Assembly: GCA_965119745.1 (NCBI GenBank)
Contig: OZ221973.1
Location: 3,220,450 to 3,284,449 of the forward strand
Source: CAJFUR01 sp904420575
Lineage (GTDB): Bacteria; Actinomycetota; Coriobacteriia; Coriobacteriales; Eggerthellaceae
Direction of reading: 5' to 3'
DNA length: 64,000 nt
The notes under the pieces are model-generated. The model made no database searches, was not told the DNA's origin, and saw only the letters and a list, made by a program, of their open reading frames with translations. This document shows positions 1-8,434 of this stretch, one piece after another (positions within the stretch are counted from its first letter, which is position 1; each line of letters starts with the position of its first letter). The translations under genes and the position numbers were made by a program.

Positions 1-171
1 GAGGGCCGCCTCGGCGTCGAGCCACGGCTCGGGTGCGGGCGCGTCGGGGCCCTCGGGCTCCCACCACGCTGGCGAGAGCCGGCCGAGGGAACCGTGCGCG
101 AAGGCGTCGGCAGCGCCGGGCTCGGGAGCAGAGTCGGGCAAAGGGATGGGGTCGTTCGCATAGTCAGTCAT
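1..171 (-). CDS. N-terminal part of a protein running off the window
   Basis: Reading leftward from an ATG at 171-169, the frame stays open for 57 codons to the window edge, so only the N-terminus is visible. The product begins MTDYANDPIPLPDSAPEPG and is rich in Pro, Ala, Asp and Glu, with a Trp-Trp pair near residue 41. No signal peptide, membrane segment or recognisable domain is visible, and there is no clear Shine-Dalgarno sequence before the ATG. An acidic, proline-rich start of this kind is typical of a disordered N-terminal tail. The function cannot be named from this fragment, and the reading frame is supported only by its openness and codon use. Confidence 0.5.
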   Translation of the reverse strand, partial: MTDYANDPIPLPDSAPEPGAADAFAHGSLGRLSPAWWEPEGPDAPAPEPWLDAEAAL

Positions 172-595
172 GGGCATCAGTGTACGCGAACGGCGGCCGG
201 AGCGCCAGATGCGCGATCGCGCGCCGCGCCGTGCGCGCGGCATTCGGGCTACGGCGGCGCGGCCAGGTGGCTGCCGCGCGCTGCGCGACCACATGGCGGC
301 CGCGCCCGCATGCCAGCCTGGCCGGCCGAACCCGACCTCCCGTTCTTGCAGTCCTTTCGGCACAGCCGCCAAAGAAAAAGGAGCCGGCGTCCTTCGCCCT
401 CCAGCTGGAAAATGCCAGCTTCCTCCCTGCCGGCACGACGAACACGGGCAGAGGGACGCCACCTCGTCTCTGCGGCTGACATGTCGGACACGGCCGGGAT
501 GCGCCTCGTCCACGCGCGCCGTTTCGCCGGGAGCCGCCTGTCTTCTGCGCGCTACCCTGCACCCTCACGACCCCGACGATGCGAAGGAGGACCCC
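172..595. other. Intergenic stretch with no gene seen
   Basis: I see no convincing coding frame, RNA gene or strong hairpin here. The long overlapping open frames in this GC-rich stretch are Arg/Pro/Ala-rich and conflict with each other, as expected for non-coding high-GC DNA. The last bases carry the ribosome-binding site of the next gene (AAGGAGG at 582-588). Confidence 0.5.
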
Positions 596-841
596 ATGAA
601 CGCCAAGGATGCCGAAACGAATGCCGCAAGCGCGCTCGGACGCGGCCTCGATTCCCTCATGACCTCGAGCGAAACGACACGCACGCCCGCCATGGCCGAG
701 CGCCCCGAAGCATGCCCCGCCTCCCACAGCGTCGCCTTGGTCGGCGGGCTCGTCGCAGGCGGGGCGGCGGGTGCGGTGGCCATCGCAGCGTTCGTGCTGC
801 TGGGCGTGAAGGCCGTCCTCTCGATGGAGCGCCGCCGCTAG
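596..841 (+). CDS. Small single-pass membrane protein, unknown function
   Basis: This is an 81-residue protein. An AAGGAGG sequence lies about 7 bases before the ATG, which fixes the start; longer in-frame versions upstream lack such a site. Residues 1-45 are polar (MNAKDAETNAASALGRGLDS at the start). Residues about 46-72 form one strongly hydrophobic helix rich in Gly and Ala (VALVGGLVAGGAAGAVAIAA), followed by a short basic tail MERRR. The positive C-terminus suggests that the tail stays in the cytoplasm. No family is recognised. It stands alone, with non-coding DNA on both sides. Confidence 0.6.
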   Translation: MNAKDAETNAASALGRGLDSLMTSSETTRTPAMAERPEACPASHSVALVGGLVAGGAAGAVAIAAFVLLGVKAVLSMERRR

Positions 842-872
842 CCCTGCGGCCCCCGTCAAACGTAGGGCCCGC

Positions 873-922
873 GGCGCCTGGCGCGCGAAGGGCATACGGG
901 GCGCCTGGCGCGCGAAGGGCAT
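873..922. repeat. 23-base direct repeat, two copies
   Basis: Two identical 23-base copies lie at 873-895 and 900-922, separated by four bases. The core GGCGCCTGGCGCGCGAAGGG is itself partly palindromic (GGCGCC, GGCGCGC). No gene overlaps them. They may be a replication-slippage duplication or paired binding sites; nothing here decides between the two. Confidence 0.75.
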
Positions 923-936
923 GTAGCTCGCCGGCG

Positions 937-985
937 GCGGTGGTTTCGTGCAGCTTTCGCGCCCAATTTGCACGAAAGCCGCCGC
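937..985. other. Inverted repeat able to form a long hairpin
   Basis: TTTCGTGCA at 944-952 is mirrored exactly by TGCACGAAA at 969-977. With one bulged base the arms extend a further seven pairs outward (937-943 with 979-985), leaving a 16-base loop. No T-run follows on either strand, so this is not a standard intrinsic terminator. It could be an operator or a structured RNA element. Confidence 0.5.
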
Positions 986-1532
986 TGTGAACCGTTCGAA
1001 ACGACATACAGGACGCCACGCTGCCCCCTCGAAGGACCGGGACTCACTTGCGCGGGCGCGGACACGCTTTTCATCAGGCCTTTGCCACGTAGCCAGAAAA
1101 GGGGTCCAAAGGAGCGCGGCGGATTTGGTTCACGACGGCACTTTTTGTGCATTCGGAGCCCGATCCCGTGCCCTTACCTGCAAGACGCGGCTTCCGCAGC
1201 AAACGCCTTTCCTCGTCCAGAGCCGTTTCGGCACGTTCCCTTTCCTCGACACCTCCCCCTCTCCCCTGCACTTTCCTCAAAGCCCTTCCTCTCACCTGCG
1301 CTTCTTCGCGCCCAGCACCTTCCCTCGCTTCCAACACCTTTCCCCATCCCTGGCCCCCGATTCCGGGACACGGGCCTGCTCGTCGGCGTGCCCGCGTTCG
1401 TCCCCACCCCCTGGCCCCCGACTCCGGAGCACAGACGCGGCGTGGCGCCGCCAGGCAACGTCTTGTTTCTTTACGGCAGGTGCGGGCACATGGTTCAATG
1501 GCGGAAACCACCCATCGACGAAAGGAACCGCG

Positions 1533-1979
1533 ATGACCGTCGGAGACGCGCTCGTCCGCATCCGCAAGGAACGCAACCTCACGCAGGAAGGCCTGGCGCG
1601 CAAGCTGTTCGTCACCCGCCAAGCCGTCTCTCGCTGGGAGAACGGCGAGACCTCGCCGAGCATCGACATGTGCAAGCTCATCGCCGCCACCTGCGACGTG
1701 CCCGTCACCGAACTGCTCGAAATGCCGGATGCGCCGTACTGCCAAAGCTGCGGCATGCCCTTTTTCCAGCCAGAGGACCGGGGAACCAAAGCCGACGGCA
1801 CGCCGTCCGAGGACTTCTGCTCCTGGTGCTACCGCGACGGCACGTTCGTCGGGGGCGAGTCGCTCGACGAGCTTATCGAGCGCTGCGCTCCCGGCATGGC
1901 AGAGACATGTGGCATCTCGCTCGACGAGGCCGTCTCCTTCATGGGCGCCCTTCTCCCCGGCCTCAAGCGCTGGGAGTGA
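1533..1979 (+). CDS. XRE-family regulator with C-terminal zinc-ribbon domain
   Basis: A 148-residue DNA-binding protein. Residues about 4-58 are an XRE/Cro-type helix-turn-helix (IRKERNLTQEGLARKLFVTR then QAVSRWENGETSPSID). The C-terminal half carries CxxC pairs (CQSCGMPF near residue 70 and CSWCYRDG near residue 100), as in the putative zinc-ribbon domain that follows XRE domains in many Gram-positive regulators. The ATG at 1533 is preceded by GAAAGGAA. Longer upstream frames are non-coding. It stands alone on this strand, with a convergent rhomboid gene downstream. A transcriptional regulator is a safe call; its targets are unknown. Confidence 0.85.
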   Translation: MTVGDALVRIRKERNLTQEGLARKLFVTRQAVSRWENGETSPSIDMCKLIAATCDVPVTELLEMPDAPYCQSCGMPFFQPEDRGTKADGTPSEDFCSWCYRDGTFVGGESLDELIERCAPGMAETCGISLDEAVSFMGALLPGLKRWE

Positions 1980-2088
1980 CCTGGGCAGGACGGGGGCAGC
2001 GAGGGAACGATGACGGGGGGTCGGGGGCGTCGTCCCCGTCATGCTCCCTGACCTCCAGGGCCGGAAGCGGCCCTTTCGCCCCGCCGCG

Positions 2089-2877
2089 CTAGAAGCCGAC
2101 AAGCCCCTGGGACGTGGCCATCAGCAGCAGAAGCGCCGCCACCCATGCCACCGCCACGACGATGCGCACGGCGTTTGGCACGCGCAGGTTCTTCGCCGGG
2201 ATCATGAACATGGCGACAAGGCCGCCGAGCGCCCCACCCAGATGCCCGCTCACGGAGATGCTCGGCACCAGCAACGTGTATGCCACGTTGACGCCGATGA
2301 TGCCGAGCATGCCCTTGCTGTACTCGGCGAACATGCGGCGGTTGCCCTTGTGCAGGACGCCCAGCAGCGCCACGGCCACGAACAGGCCGAATACGCTCGT
2401 GGAAGCGCCGGCGCTCACCGTGGGACCGCCGCCCAGCAACACGTCGGCAGCATACGACACGGCATTGCCGGTGATGCCGCCGACGAAATACAGAAGCAGG
2501 AAGTTGCCGCGTCCGAGCACGCGCTCCAACACCTCGCCAACGCTGTAGAGCGCCACCATGTTGAAGGCCAGATGCATGAGGTCCATGTGCAGGAACATCG
2601 GCGTGAACAGCCGAAACAGCTCGCCGGCCTGCACGAGCGGCGCATACATGGCTCCCATCTCCACCAGCACGGGCGTGGGAACCTCGAAGCGCATGCCCGA
2701 AAGCAGCACCTCGGTCGCGAACACCAGCACGTTGACTGCGATGAGGGCGAGCGTGACCAGACGGAAACGGTTGCGCTGAAGAAAGTCGGGGCGGTTCGAC
2801 GACATCATCCTTCTGAGCTGTTCGTCGTCGACGACGGGCCTCTGTCCGCCCACCGGGTCGTTCACCTTGTAAGGCAC
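2089..2877 (-). CDS. Rhomboid-family intramembrane serine protease
   Basis: This 262-residue membrane protein should cleave transmembrane helices of other membrane proteins. The rhomboid signatures are present: H102xxxN106 in MHLAFNM, the catalytic serine in GASTSVFG (Ser159) and the catalytic histidine in SGHLGG (His212). At least six hydrophobic helices fall between residues 38 and 257. The first 35 residues are polar and probably cytoplasmic. The start is the ATG at 2877-2875. Length and motif spacing match bacterial GlpG/YqgP-type rhomboids, and nothing looks truncated. The substrate cannot be inferred from the neighbours. Confidence 0.93.
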   Translation of the reverse strand: MPYKVNDPVGGQRPVVDDEQLRRMMSSNRPDFLQRNRFRLVTLALIAVNVLVFATEVLLSGMRFEVPTPVLVEMGAMYAPLVQAGELFRLFTPMFLHMDLMHLAFNMVALYSVGEVLERVLGRGNFLLLYFVGGITGNAVSYAADVLLGGGPTVSAGASTSVFGLFVAVALLGVLHKGNRRMFAEYSKGMLGIIGVNVAYTLLVPSISVSGHLGGALGGLVAMFMIPAKNLRVPNAVRIVVAVAWVAALLLLMATSQGLVGF

Positions 2878-3040
2878 GGGTCGCTCCTTCGCACGATCGC
2901 CTGCGGGAATAACCCCAGCATCCTACCACGTCCATGCCACGCAGCGGCCCTGCGCGCCAAGCCTCCACCCATTCGTCAGGAGCCCGCCGCGCCGTCCCTC
3001 CGCCGCCGCGAACAAGCCGCACGCGCCCGGGATGACGGAC

Positions 3041-4099
3041 CTACCGGTTCTCTATATGTCCGATGTTCTTGAGCTGTATGCTGATCAAGCCGTCAGGGGC
3101 GCTCACGAACTCGATGAACTCGGGGTTCTCTCCCAGCTCTGCCGGGAACGTCACCTCGATGCCGGTGTCGGTGCGGATCTTGTGGTTCTTCGCCACGCGC
3201 TTCGCGACGGCCTTCTCCACGACCACGCGCTCGGGCATGGCCTGCTCGGCAAGCGCCTCCCCGAAGCGGCGCTGCAAGGGCTCGTCGTCGAACACCTCTT
3301 CGCCGAGGTCCCACGGGGCCAGCTCCTCGGATTCTTCCACAGCCTCGCTCACGTACGCCTTCGCCTTCGACAGCGCCACGGCCGTGTTCGCGCCGTATTC
3401 CTCGGCCACTTCCTCCACGATGCGCGCGACCGCGTCGAACACTTCCTTGCTGGACGCCTCGATGGAGCATTGCAAAAGGCCGTCGGGAATCAACAGCTTC
3501 TCCTCGCCGGCGATGGCGCGTGGCTTGTCGCAGAACGACACCGCGAGCGACTTCGCGTCCACCACGGCGAACGAGGCCACCTTCTGCGACGGGTTCGGCA
3601 GGATGGCGTGATGGCGCGCGATGTTCACGCACGTCCCTCCCAGCTCGCCCTCGCCCACCTCGTGCAGGTAGGCCGGACGGCTTTCCAGCAGCATGAACGC
3701 GAAGTAGCGGTGGCCGCGCGCCTCGTAGGCGGCCTCGGCTTCCTCGTCGGTCATCTTGTGCACGGTGCTGTCGGGGTCGTCTTCGAAGTCGACCACCAGC
3801 AGGTCGGTCGACGCAGGCTTGTCTGCACGGCCCAGCTCGCCGGCCAGGTATTCGGCCACCTGCACCGAAAGCCCCACGAAATCGCGTTCGCCCCGGAAAT
3901 ACGCATGCAGCTCCCCTGCGAACAGGCTGCCGTCGACGAACGAGCCGCGTTTGGAGTCCAGGTTGCCGAGCGCCTTCTTCGCGTGGCCGGTGACGTAGCG
4001 CTTGACGTTCCTGCTCGAAAGGTCGAGCTCTTCGGTGGAGTACACGTTCACGCACGACACGAAGTCGAAGACGTGCAGGATCGCGTGGTTGATCTTCAT
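3041..4099 (-). CDS. Nucleoid-associated protein, NdpA/YejK-like
   Basis: A 352-residue soluble protein resembling the 37-kDa nucleoid-associated family (NdpA/YejK). It has the family's opening MKINHAILHVFDF, a central region with the charged helix MTDEEAEAAYEARGHRYFAF, and the closing KNIGHIENR. Family members coat or associate with the nucleoid, and many sit next to phage or nuclease genes; no such neighbour is visible here. The ATG at 4099 directly follows the non-coding stretch 4100-5021. It lacks membrane segments. The family call is good; the role in this organism is inference. Confidence 0.8.
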   Translation of the reverse strand: MKINHAILHVFDFVSCVNVYSTEELDLSSRNVKRYVTGHAKKALGNLDSKRGSFVDGSLFAGELHAYFRGERDFVGLSVQVAEYLAGELGRADKPASTDLLVVDFEDDPDSTVHKMTDEEAEAAYEARGHRYFAFMLLESRPAYLHEVGEGELGGTCVNIARHHAILPNPSQKVASFAVVDAKSLAVSFCDKPRAIAGEEKLLIPDGLLQCSIEASSKEVFDAVARIVEEVAEEYGANTAVALSKAKAYVSEAVEESEELAPWDLGEEVFDDEPLQRRFGEALAEQAMPERVVVEKAVAKRVAKNHKIRTDTGIEVTFPAELGENPEFIEFVSAPDGLISIQLKNIGHIENR

Positions 4100-4275
4100 G
4101 GGGCGCTTTCTCTCTCGTCAGGCTCGGATTGCGAACGACCAGAATACCGGAAACGCGCGTCCCGCAGAAGGAAAGCCGGAAAATCCCCCAAGGAATACCG
4201 CCGATGCCGGCATGGGCGCCCACGTGCTCCCAACGGGGGCGCACCGGGCCTCGCGCCTCACCGCAGACAACGAGC

Positions 4276-4387
4276 CAGCAAGCAATGGTTCAATAGGCAA
4301 CGGCCCCATTAGAAACGGTCCCAGCAAGCAGCGGTCCCCAGAAGCAGCGGTCCCAGCAAGCAACGGTCCCAGCAAGCAACGGGCCCG
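4276..4387. repeat. Degenerate short tandem repeat array
   Basis: About seven head-to-tail units of 15-17 bases share the core AGCAAGCAACGGTCCC, with substitutions and small length changes. The last two units are nearly identical and the first is the most diverged. Open frames through it simply echo the repeat (LLAG.., LLGP.. motifs) and do not look like real proteins. Confidence 0.7.
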
Positions 4388-4797
4388 AAACACGAACGCC
4401 AGGTGCATCTCCGCTCTGGAAAGATGGCAAAATTTTCCAGAATTGCGATCCCTTGGGCGGGTTTTTGCATGCGCCAAGCTCGCCTGGAAAAGCATCGTTT
4501 CGCATAATGCCAGGTCGCTCGCAATCCACCTGAAGTTTCTATCGGCTCGCACCTCGCAATCGCGGAGATTCTTGCCAGTCCGGCAAGATTTCCTTGCACA
4601 TCCCGGCCCCCGGAGCGCGAACGCTACTCGCAACTACCTTCCGCAATGGCTCCCCAAGTCGCCAAGACCATTCGCCTTCCAGCCCCCAGGTTTGGCGCCC
4701 ACAGCACCCTGGCGGCATCCGCGGAGGGCCAGAGGGCGCTCCGGCCACCGCAACGTCCGCTCGCCCATAAGCCACTCTTTATCTCAATATATGGTGT

Positions 4798-4821
4798 TTT
4801 GCATCAAAATATTTATGCAAA
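4798..4821. promoter_or_regulatory. Operator-like inverted repeat in an AT-rich patch
   Basis: TTTGCAT (4798-4804) and ATGCAAA (4815-4821) form a perfect 7-base inverted repeat around a 10-base AT-rich spacer. A possible -10 box TAGTAT (4838-4843) lies just downstream. This is the only strongly AT-rich spot upstream of the DUF2975/HTH pair (start 5022). It is therefore the best candidate for that operon's control region, perhaps bound by its own HTH protein. No good -35 box is evident. Confidence 0.4.
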
Positions 4822-4907
4822 GCAATACTTTACATGATAGTATACGGATACGTCGACCAAACGGGAACCAGGCAAGGCAGCAAGCCGCAACCCGGCAATG
4901 CAGTCCG

Positions 4908-4953
4908 CCGCAGCGCTACAGCACGACCAGCCGCAGCGCTACAGCACGACCAG
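4908..4953. repeat. 23-base tandem duplication
   Basis: The 23-base unit starting CCGCAGCGCTACAGCACGAC occurs twice without a gap (4908-4930 and 4931-4953). A partial third copy (CCGCAACGCGAC) follows. It lies in the presumed leader of the DUF2975 gene. Confidence 0.75.
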
Positions 4954-5021
4954 CCGCAACGCGACGCAACGACCTGCCGAAACCACCATGCATGTTGGCG
5001 CGGCAAGAAAAGGAGTGGGCC

Positions 5022-5510
5022 ATGGACGAAATCCGCAGCAAAATCAAGGGAACGAGTCAGGCGGCATTCGTCGCGCTGCTCGTCTTGGCAGCCGCCTTGG
5101 CAATGGTGGCTGCGGCGACGCTGGCGACCTACCTGGGCAGCGCAACGTCGCTCGACCCCGCAAGCAGCAGCGACGTCGGGGCGTTCGTGCTCTTCGGCGT
5201 CCAGACAGCCCTCGCGGCAATGCTTGCGTACGCCGCGCTGGTGTTCCGCCGCATCGGCCAAGAGGAAACGCCGTTCTTCCCTGCGTTGCCGCGCAAGGTC
5301 AAGCTGGCCGCCCCCTTCCTGTTTCTTGCCGTCGCCGTGCCCCGTTGGATCGGCTATGCGGTGCTCGGCGCGGCGACGGGCCGCGTGGTCGGAACCCTCT
5401 TCGACGAGACGAGCATCATCCTCCTTGTCCTGGCCATCGTGGTGTTCTGCCTGGGGCAGATACTCGAGTATGGGTGGCTGTTGCAGGACGAGAGCTACGA
5501 GATCATCTGA
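5022..5510 (+). CDS. DUF2975 family membrane protein
   Basis: A 162-residue integral membrane protein with four predicted helices (about residues 14-40, 50-70, 90-115 and 128-150). Size and topology match DUF2975, a family of unknown function usually encoded beside a small XRE-type regulator. That regulator follows here after 9 bases (5520-5750). AAAAGGAG precedes the ATG at 5022, which fixes the start. By analogy with paired membrane-protein/regulator genes, it may sense a membrane signal and modulate the partner; that is inference only. Confidence 0.75.
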   Translation: MDEIRSKIKGTSQAAFVALLVLAAALAMVAAATLATYLGSATSLDPASSSDVGAFVLFGVQTALAAMLAYAALVFRRIGQEETPFFPALPRKVKLAAPFLFLAVAVPRWIGYAVLGAATGRVVGTLFDETSIILLVLAIVVFCLGQILEYGWLLQDESYEII

Positions 5511-5519
5511 GGAGGCGGC

Positions 5520-5750
5520 ATGGCGATCGTAATGCGGCTGGACCGGATGATGGCCTACCGGAAGATGCCGCTTGGCAAGTTGGCCGAGCGGGTGGGCATC
5601 GCCGACAGCAACCTCTCCAAGCTCAAGAACGGCAGGGTGAGCGGCGTGCGGTTCAAAACGCTCGACGCCATCTGCCGCGAGCTCGACTGCGGGGTAGGCG
5701 ACCTGATCGAATACGTCGAGGACGAGGAAGAAGCCGACCCTGGCGCCTAG
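5520..5750 (+). CDS. Small XRE-family (YozG-like) transcriptional regulator
   Basis: A 76-residue protein that is almost entirely a helix-turn-helix domain. KLAERVGIADSNLSKLKNGR (about residues 20-39) is the recognition region, followed by TLDAICRELDCGVGDLIEY and an acidic tail. This matches the compact regulators that accompany DUF2975 proteins. GAGGAGGC precedes the ATG, and the gene follows the DUF2975 gene by 9 bases in an evident two-gene operon. It probably autoregulates the operon. Confidence 0.85.
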   Translation: MAIVMRLDRMMAYRKMPLGKLAERVGIADSNLSKLKNGRVSGVRFKTLDAICRELDCGVGDLIEYVEDEEEADPGA

Positions 5751-5997
5751 GCGGCGCACCGCCCGCGCGACGCCCCTCCCTCGAGCGTGCACCCGCACTC
5801 CCGACACGCCTGCACGCTCCCAGCGCAGGCGCTCATGTGCCCCCTCGGCTGCAGGGCCGCCTTCGTAGCCGCCGCGCAGCCCTTCCCGCCGGCGCGGCGC
5901 CCGTCCTTTCAAAACGCCCTTCCCCCTCCCTATCCTGCGCGTACGGCGGTATACCCCTTCCAACTGCAATTCCGCAAGAAGAGGAAGGGATAGGGCC

Positions 5998-6960
5998 ATG
6001 CCCCAGAAACCAGAGTTCGCCCTGCACGACGTCCATATCGTGCCAGGCGAGACGAGCCTGTTCGACTTCGACGAGGCCTACGGAGGGAAACGCTCGCATT
6101 CGCAGTACTACATCGAGCCGTACGGACCGTTCGAGCACAACGAGATGCTCGACACGTTCTATCTCGATGCCGGCAACGAGATGCGCTACCACGAGCACGA
6201 GCGCGGCGCCGAGACGTTCCTCGTCGACGGCGGCTCCGTGCAGCTGGAAGTCTGCGGGCAGAAATGCATCCTCACGAAGGGCGACATCGTGCATCTGCCG
6301 CCGTACCTGCCGCACAAGTTCATCTGGCTGGAGGAAGGCACCATCTGGCGCGAGCTGTTCCAGCAGATGCGCATGGCCGAGGAATGCATCGAGGGGCTGC
6401 GCTACAAGACGTACCACAAGGACGACTTCGACATGGCGAAGGACGGCCAGAGCACCTCGAGCCTCTACTACGAATACAAGCCCGTCACCGTGGAGGTGCC
6501 CAAAGAGCAGATCTACCACGTGCGCCCGTACGACCAGGGGCTCGAGACGTTCTCGTTCCCGGGCGTGGAGCTGCGGCTCAAGGTGGGACGCTGGGAGACG
6601 AAGGGCCACAAGGAGATCTGGCAGCTGGTCGCCGAACCCGGCTTCGAGCTGAGCTGGAGCCACAAAAATCCCTTCTACAGCCTGTTCGTCGTGCAGGAAG
6701 GCACGGTGGAGGTGCGCATCGACGGCATGGAGCCCTTCACGGCCAAGGAGCGCGACATCCTGCACGTGCCGCCACGCCTGGCCGGCGAGATCTACGCGCC
6801 CGACGGCGCCGTGCTCTTCGACTACAACTGCGAGGGCTTCGGCCTGCGCGCCATCGAGGAGCTGGCTTCCGTGGCCGCGTTCGAGCCCGAGCGGCTGGCC
6901 GACGAGGCCGAAGGCATCCTCGAGAAGCATCGCGTGTTCTTGCGCGGACGCGTGCGATAG
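5998..6960 (+). CDS. Two-domain cupin protein (bicupin)
   Basis: A 320-residue soluble protein with two cupin folds. The first (about residues 45-115) keeps the usual metal ligands: H65 and H67 in YHEHERG, E72 in AETF, and H106 in YLPHKF. The second (about 190-275) contains LSWSHKNPFYSLFVVQEG and ends with DILHVPPRLAGE. Its metal site looks less complete. The enzyme activity cannot be read from this; isomerase, dioxygenase and ligand-binding roles are all known. A weak promoter TTTCAA-18-TATCCT (5907-5936) lies upstream and GAGGAAGGGA precedes the ATG. An MFS transporter follows after 12 bases, so the cupin may act on the compound that transporter moves. Confidence 0.8.
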   Translation: MPQKPEFALHDVHIVPGETSLFDFDEAYGGKRSHSQYYIEPYGPFEHNEMLDTFYLDAGNEMRYHEHERGAETFLVDGGSVQLEVCGQKCILTKGDIVHLPPYLPHKFIWLEEGTIWRELFQQMRMAEECIEGLRYKTYHKDDFDMAKDGQSTSSLYYEYKPVTVEVPKEQIYHVRPYDQGLETFSFPGVELRLKVGRWETKGHKEIWQLVAEPGFELSWSHKNPFYSLFVVQEGTVEVRIDGMEPFTAKERDILHVPPRLAGEIYAPDGAVLFDYNCEGFGLRAIEELASVAAFEPERLADEAEGILEKHRVFLRGRVR

Positions 6961-6972
6961 AGGGCCGCAAGC

Positions 6973-8238
6973 ATGGAAAAGACTCACGGCAAAGGCGTGC
7001 TCAAGTTCGCCATCCTCACCACCATCGCCATCGCACAGGCCGACACCATCGCGTCGGTCATGCTCTCCGACATAGCCGCGGCGTTCCCGGACGCCTCCAC
7101 GATGGCCGTCCAGTACGTCATGCAGTCGGCCATGATCGGCGCGTTCGCCGTGTCGCTGCTGATGAGCGTGCTCACAGCGCATTTCCGCAAGAAGCCGATG
7201 ATCCTCGCGGGCCTCGTGTGCATGTTCCTGGGCGGCTTCATCCCGCTCGTGAACCACAGCTCCATCGCCATCCTGGACTTCTGCGGGTTTTTGGTGGGCG
7301 CAGGCCAGGGCTTCCTCGTGCCGCTTCTGGGCGCCCTTGTGCTGGAAAGCTTCAAGGGCAAGGAACGCCAGCGCATGATCGGCCTCAACACCACGTTCCT
7401 CACGGGCGGCGCGGCGCTTCTGCTTCTGCTCGCGGGCCCCATCTGCCTGACCGGCTGGACGAACGTGTACTTCATCTACCTCATTGCGGCGCCCGTGTTC
7501 CTGATCGCGCTCCTGTTCCTGCCCAAGGAGGAGAAGCCGGCTGCCAAGGCGAAGGCCGAGCGCACGTTCTCGGGCCGCAAGGTGGCTGCTATCCCGCCGA
7601 TGGGCTGGATCCAGTGCGCCCTTATCGTGCTGATGAGCGTGGCGTATGCGGTGTTCCCGCTGAACCTTTCGTTTCTGGTCACGGCCAACGGCTTTGGCGA
7701 CGCGGCGTCGGTGAGCGTGGGCATGACCACCATCACCGTGGTGAGCGCGCTCGTTGGCCTGGTGCTGCCGCAGCTCATCCGCATGAGCAAGCTGTTCCTG
7801 TGCACGCTCGGGTCGGCGTTCGGCCTGGCCGCGGCGCTCGTGGTCATGTTCGCACAGAACATGGGCATGGTGTATGTGGGCACCGTGCTGGCCGGCATCT
7901 TCTTCGGCATCAACATGGCCAGCCCCGGCTACTACGTGAGCCGCATCTGCACGCCCGCGCAGTACGGCCCCACGTACTCGCTGGCCACCAGCGTGAACTA
8001 CCTGGGGATCATTCTGAGCCCCGTCATCCTGAGCTTCATCACGGGCGCCTGGGGCGGCGACCCGGAGGTGGCTCTGAACGCGTTCGTCACGGGCGCGGGC
8101 ATGTTCGCCCTGGTGTTGGTGCTGAACATCGTGTGGAACGCCTACCTGACGCGGAAGCTGCCCGCCGAAGAGCCTGCCGGCGTGCCGGTAGACGCCTCCC
8201 TGGAGCTGGAAGAAGAGGAAGCCGTCGCGCAGGGATAG
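6973..8238 (+). CDS. Major facilitator superfamily transporter
   Basis: A 421-residue polytopic membrane protein with about twelve hydrophobic helices in two halves separated by a charged loop (about residues 190-205, KEEKPAAKAKAERTFSGRK). The layout and the FRKKP turn after helix 2 are typical of MFS permeases. The C-terminus is a long acidic tail (LELEEEEAVAQG). It is transcribed with the bicupin gene 12 bases upstream, suggesting import or export of the cupin's substrate. The specific substrate is not recognisable. Confidence 0.85.
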   Translation: MEKTHGKGVLKFAILTTIAIAQADTIASVMLSDIAAAFPDASTMAVQYVMQSAMIGAFAVSLLMSVLTAHFRKKPMILAGLVCMFLGGFIPLVNHSSIAILDFCGFLVGAGQGFLVPLLGALVLESFKGKERQRMIGLNTTFLTGGAALLLLLAGPICLTGWTNVYFIYLIAAPVFLIALLFLPKEEKPAAKAKAERTFSGRKVAAIPPMGWIQCALIVLMSVAYAVFPLNLSFLVTANGFGDAASVSVGMTTITVVSALVGLVLPQLIRMSKLFLCTLGSAFGLAAALVVMFAQNMGMVYVGTVLAGIFFGINMASPGYYVSRICTPAQYGPTYSLATSVNYLGIILSPVILSFITGAWGGDPEVALNAFVTGAGMFALVLVLNIVWNAYLTRKLPAEEPAGVPVDASLELEEEEAVAQG

Positions 8239-8271
8239 GCGGCGGGACCCGTTCGCTTGCTTTTGCGAGAC

Positions 8272-8303
8272 CGGACGTGGACGACAAGGGGCGTCCACGT
8301 CCG
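8272..8303. terminator. Hairpin between convergent genes, likely terminator
   Basis: CGGACGTGGAC (8272-8282) pairs perfectly with GTCCACGTCCG (8293-8303) over 11 bases with a 10-base loop. It lies between the convergent MFS and higA genes. There is no T-run on either side, so termination efficiency is uncertain. Confidence 0.5.
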
Positions 8304-8319
8304 CTTCGGGCCCAGGCAT

Positions 8320-8352
8320 AGGTCGCAGGTCCAGGTCGCAGGTCCAGGTCGC
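8320..8352. repeat. 13-base tandem repeat, 2.5 copies
   Basis: The unit AGGTCGCAGGTCC occurs at 8320-8332 and 8333-8345, then half again at 8346-8352. It is non-coding and lies just beyond the hairpin at 8272-8303. Confidence 0.75.
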
Positions 8353-8434
8353 CCGTCCGCTTGTCGCCCGGCCCCGTCCGCCCGCTTCGGGGCGCCAGCC
8401 GCGAGAAGTTCCCTCAATGTGCCGGCCCGGCGGC

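Larger units (their letters stand above)
842..1532. other. Intergenic region with repeats and a hairpin, no gene
   Basis: No coding frame is convincing over these roughly 690 bases. The stretch holds a 23-base direct repeat (873-922) and an imperfect inverted repeat (937-985). A long pyrimidine-rich run (about 1200-1440) follows, with repeated CCTGGCCCCCGA(T/C)TCCGG-like blocks near 1350 and 1410. The ribosome-binding site of the next gene (GAAAGGAA) lies at about 1520-1527. Confidence 0.45.
4100..5021. other. Long non-coding region with repeats and inverted repeats
   Basis: No gene is convincing in these roughly 920 bases. Contents: a degenerate tandem array (4276-4387); an inverted repeat TCTGGAAA/TTTCCAGA (4415-4422 and 4434-4441); a small hairpin CTTGCC-5 nt-GGCAAG (4569-4585); an AT-rich patch with an operator-like inverted repeat (4798-4821); and a 23-base tandem duplication (4908-4953). 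AAAAGGAG at 5008-5015 is the ribosome-binding site of the next gene. AT content is clearly higher than in the flanking genes from about 4420 to 4850. Confidence 0.55.

Noticed and set aside
4118..4633. Open frame on the minus strand with repeated LLAG/LLGP motifs
   Set aside because: It merely translates the degenerate tandem repeat, has no ribosome-binding site, and the composition is not protein-like.
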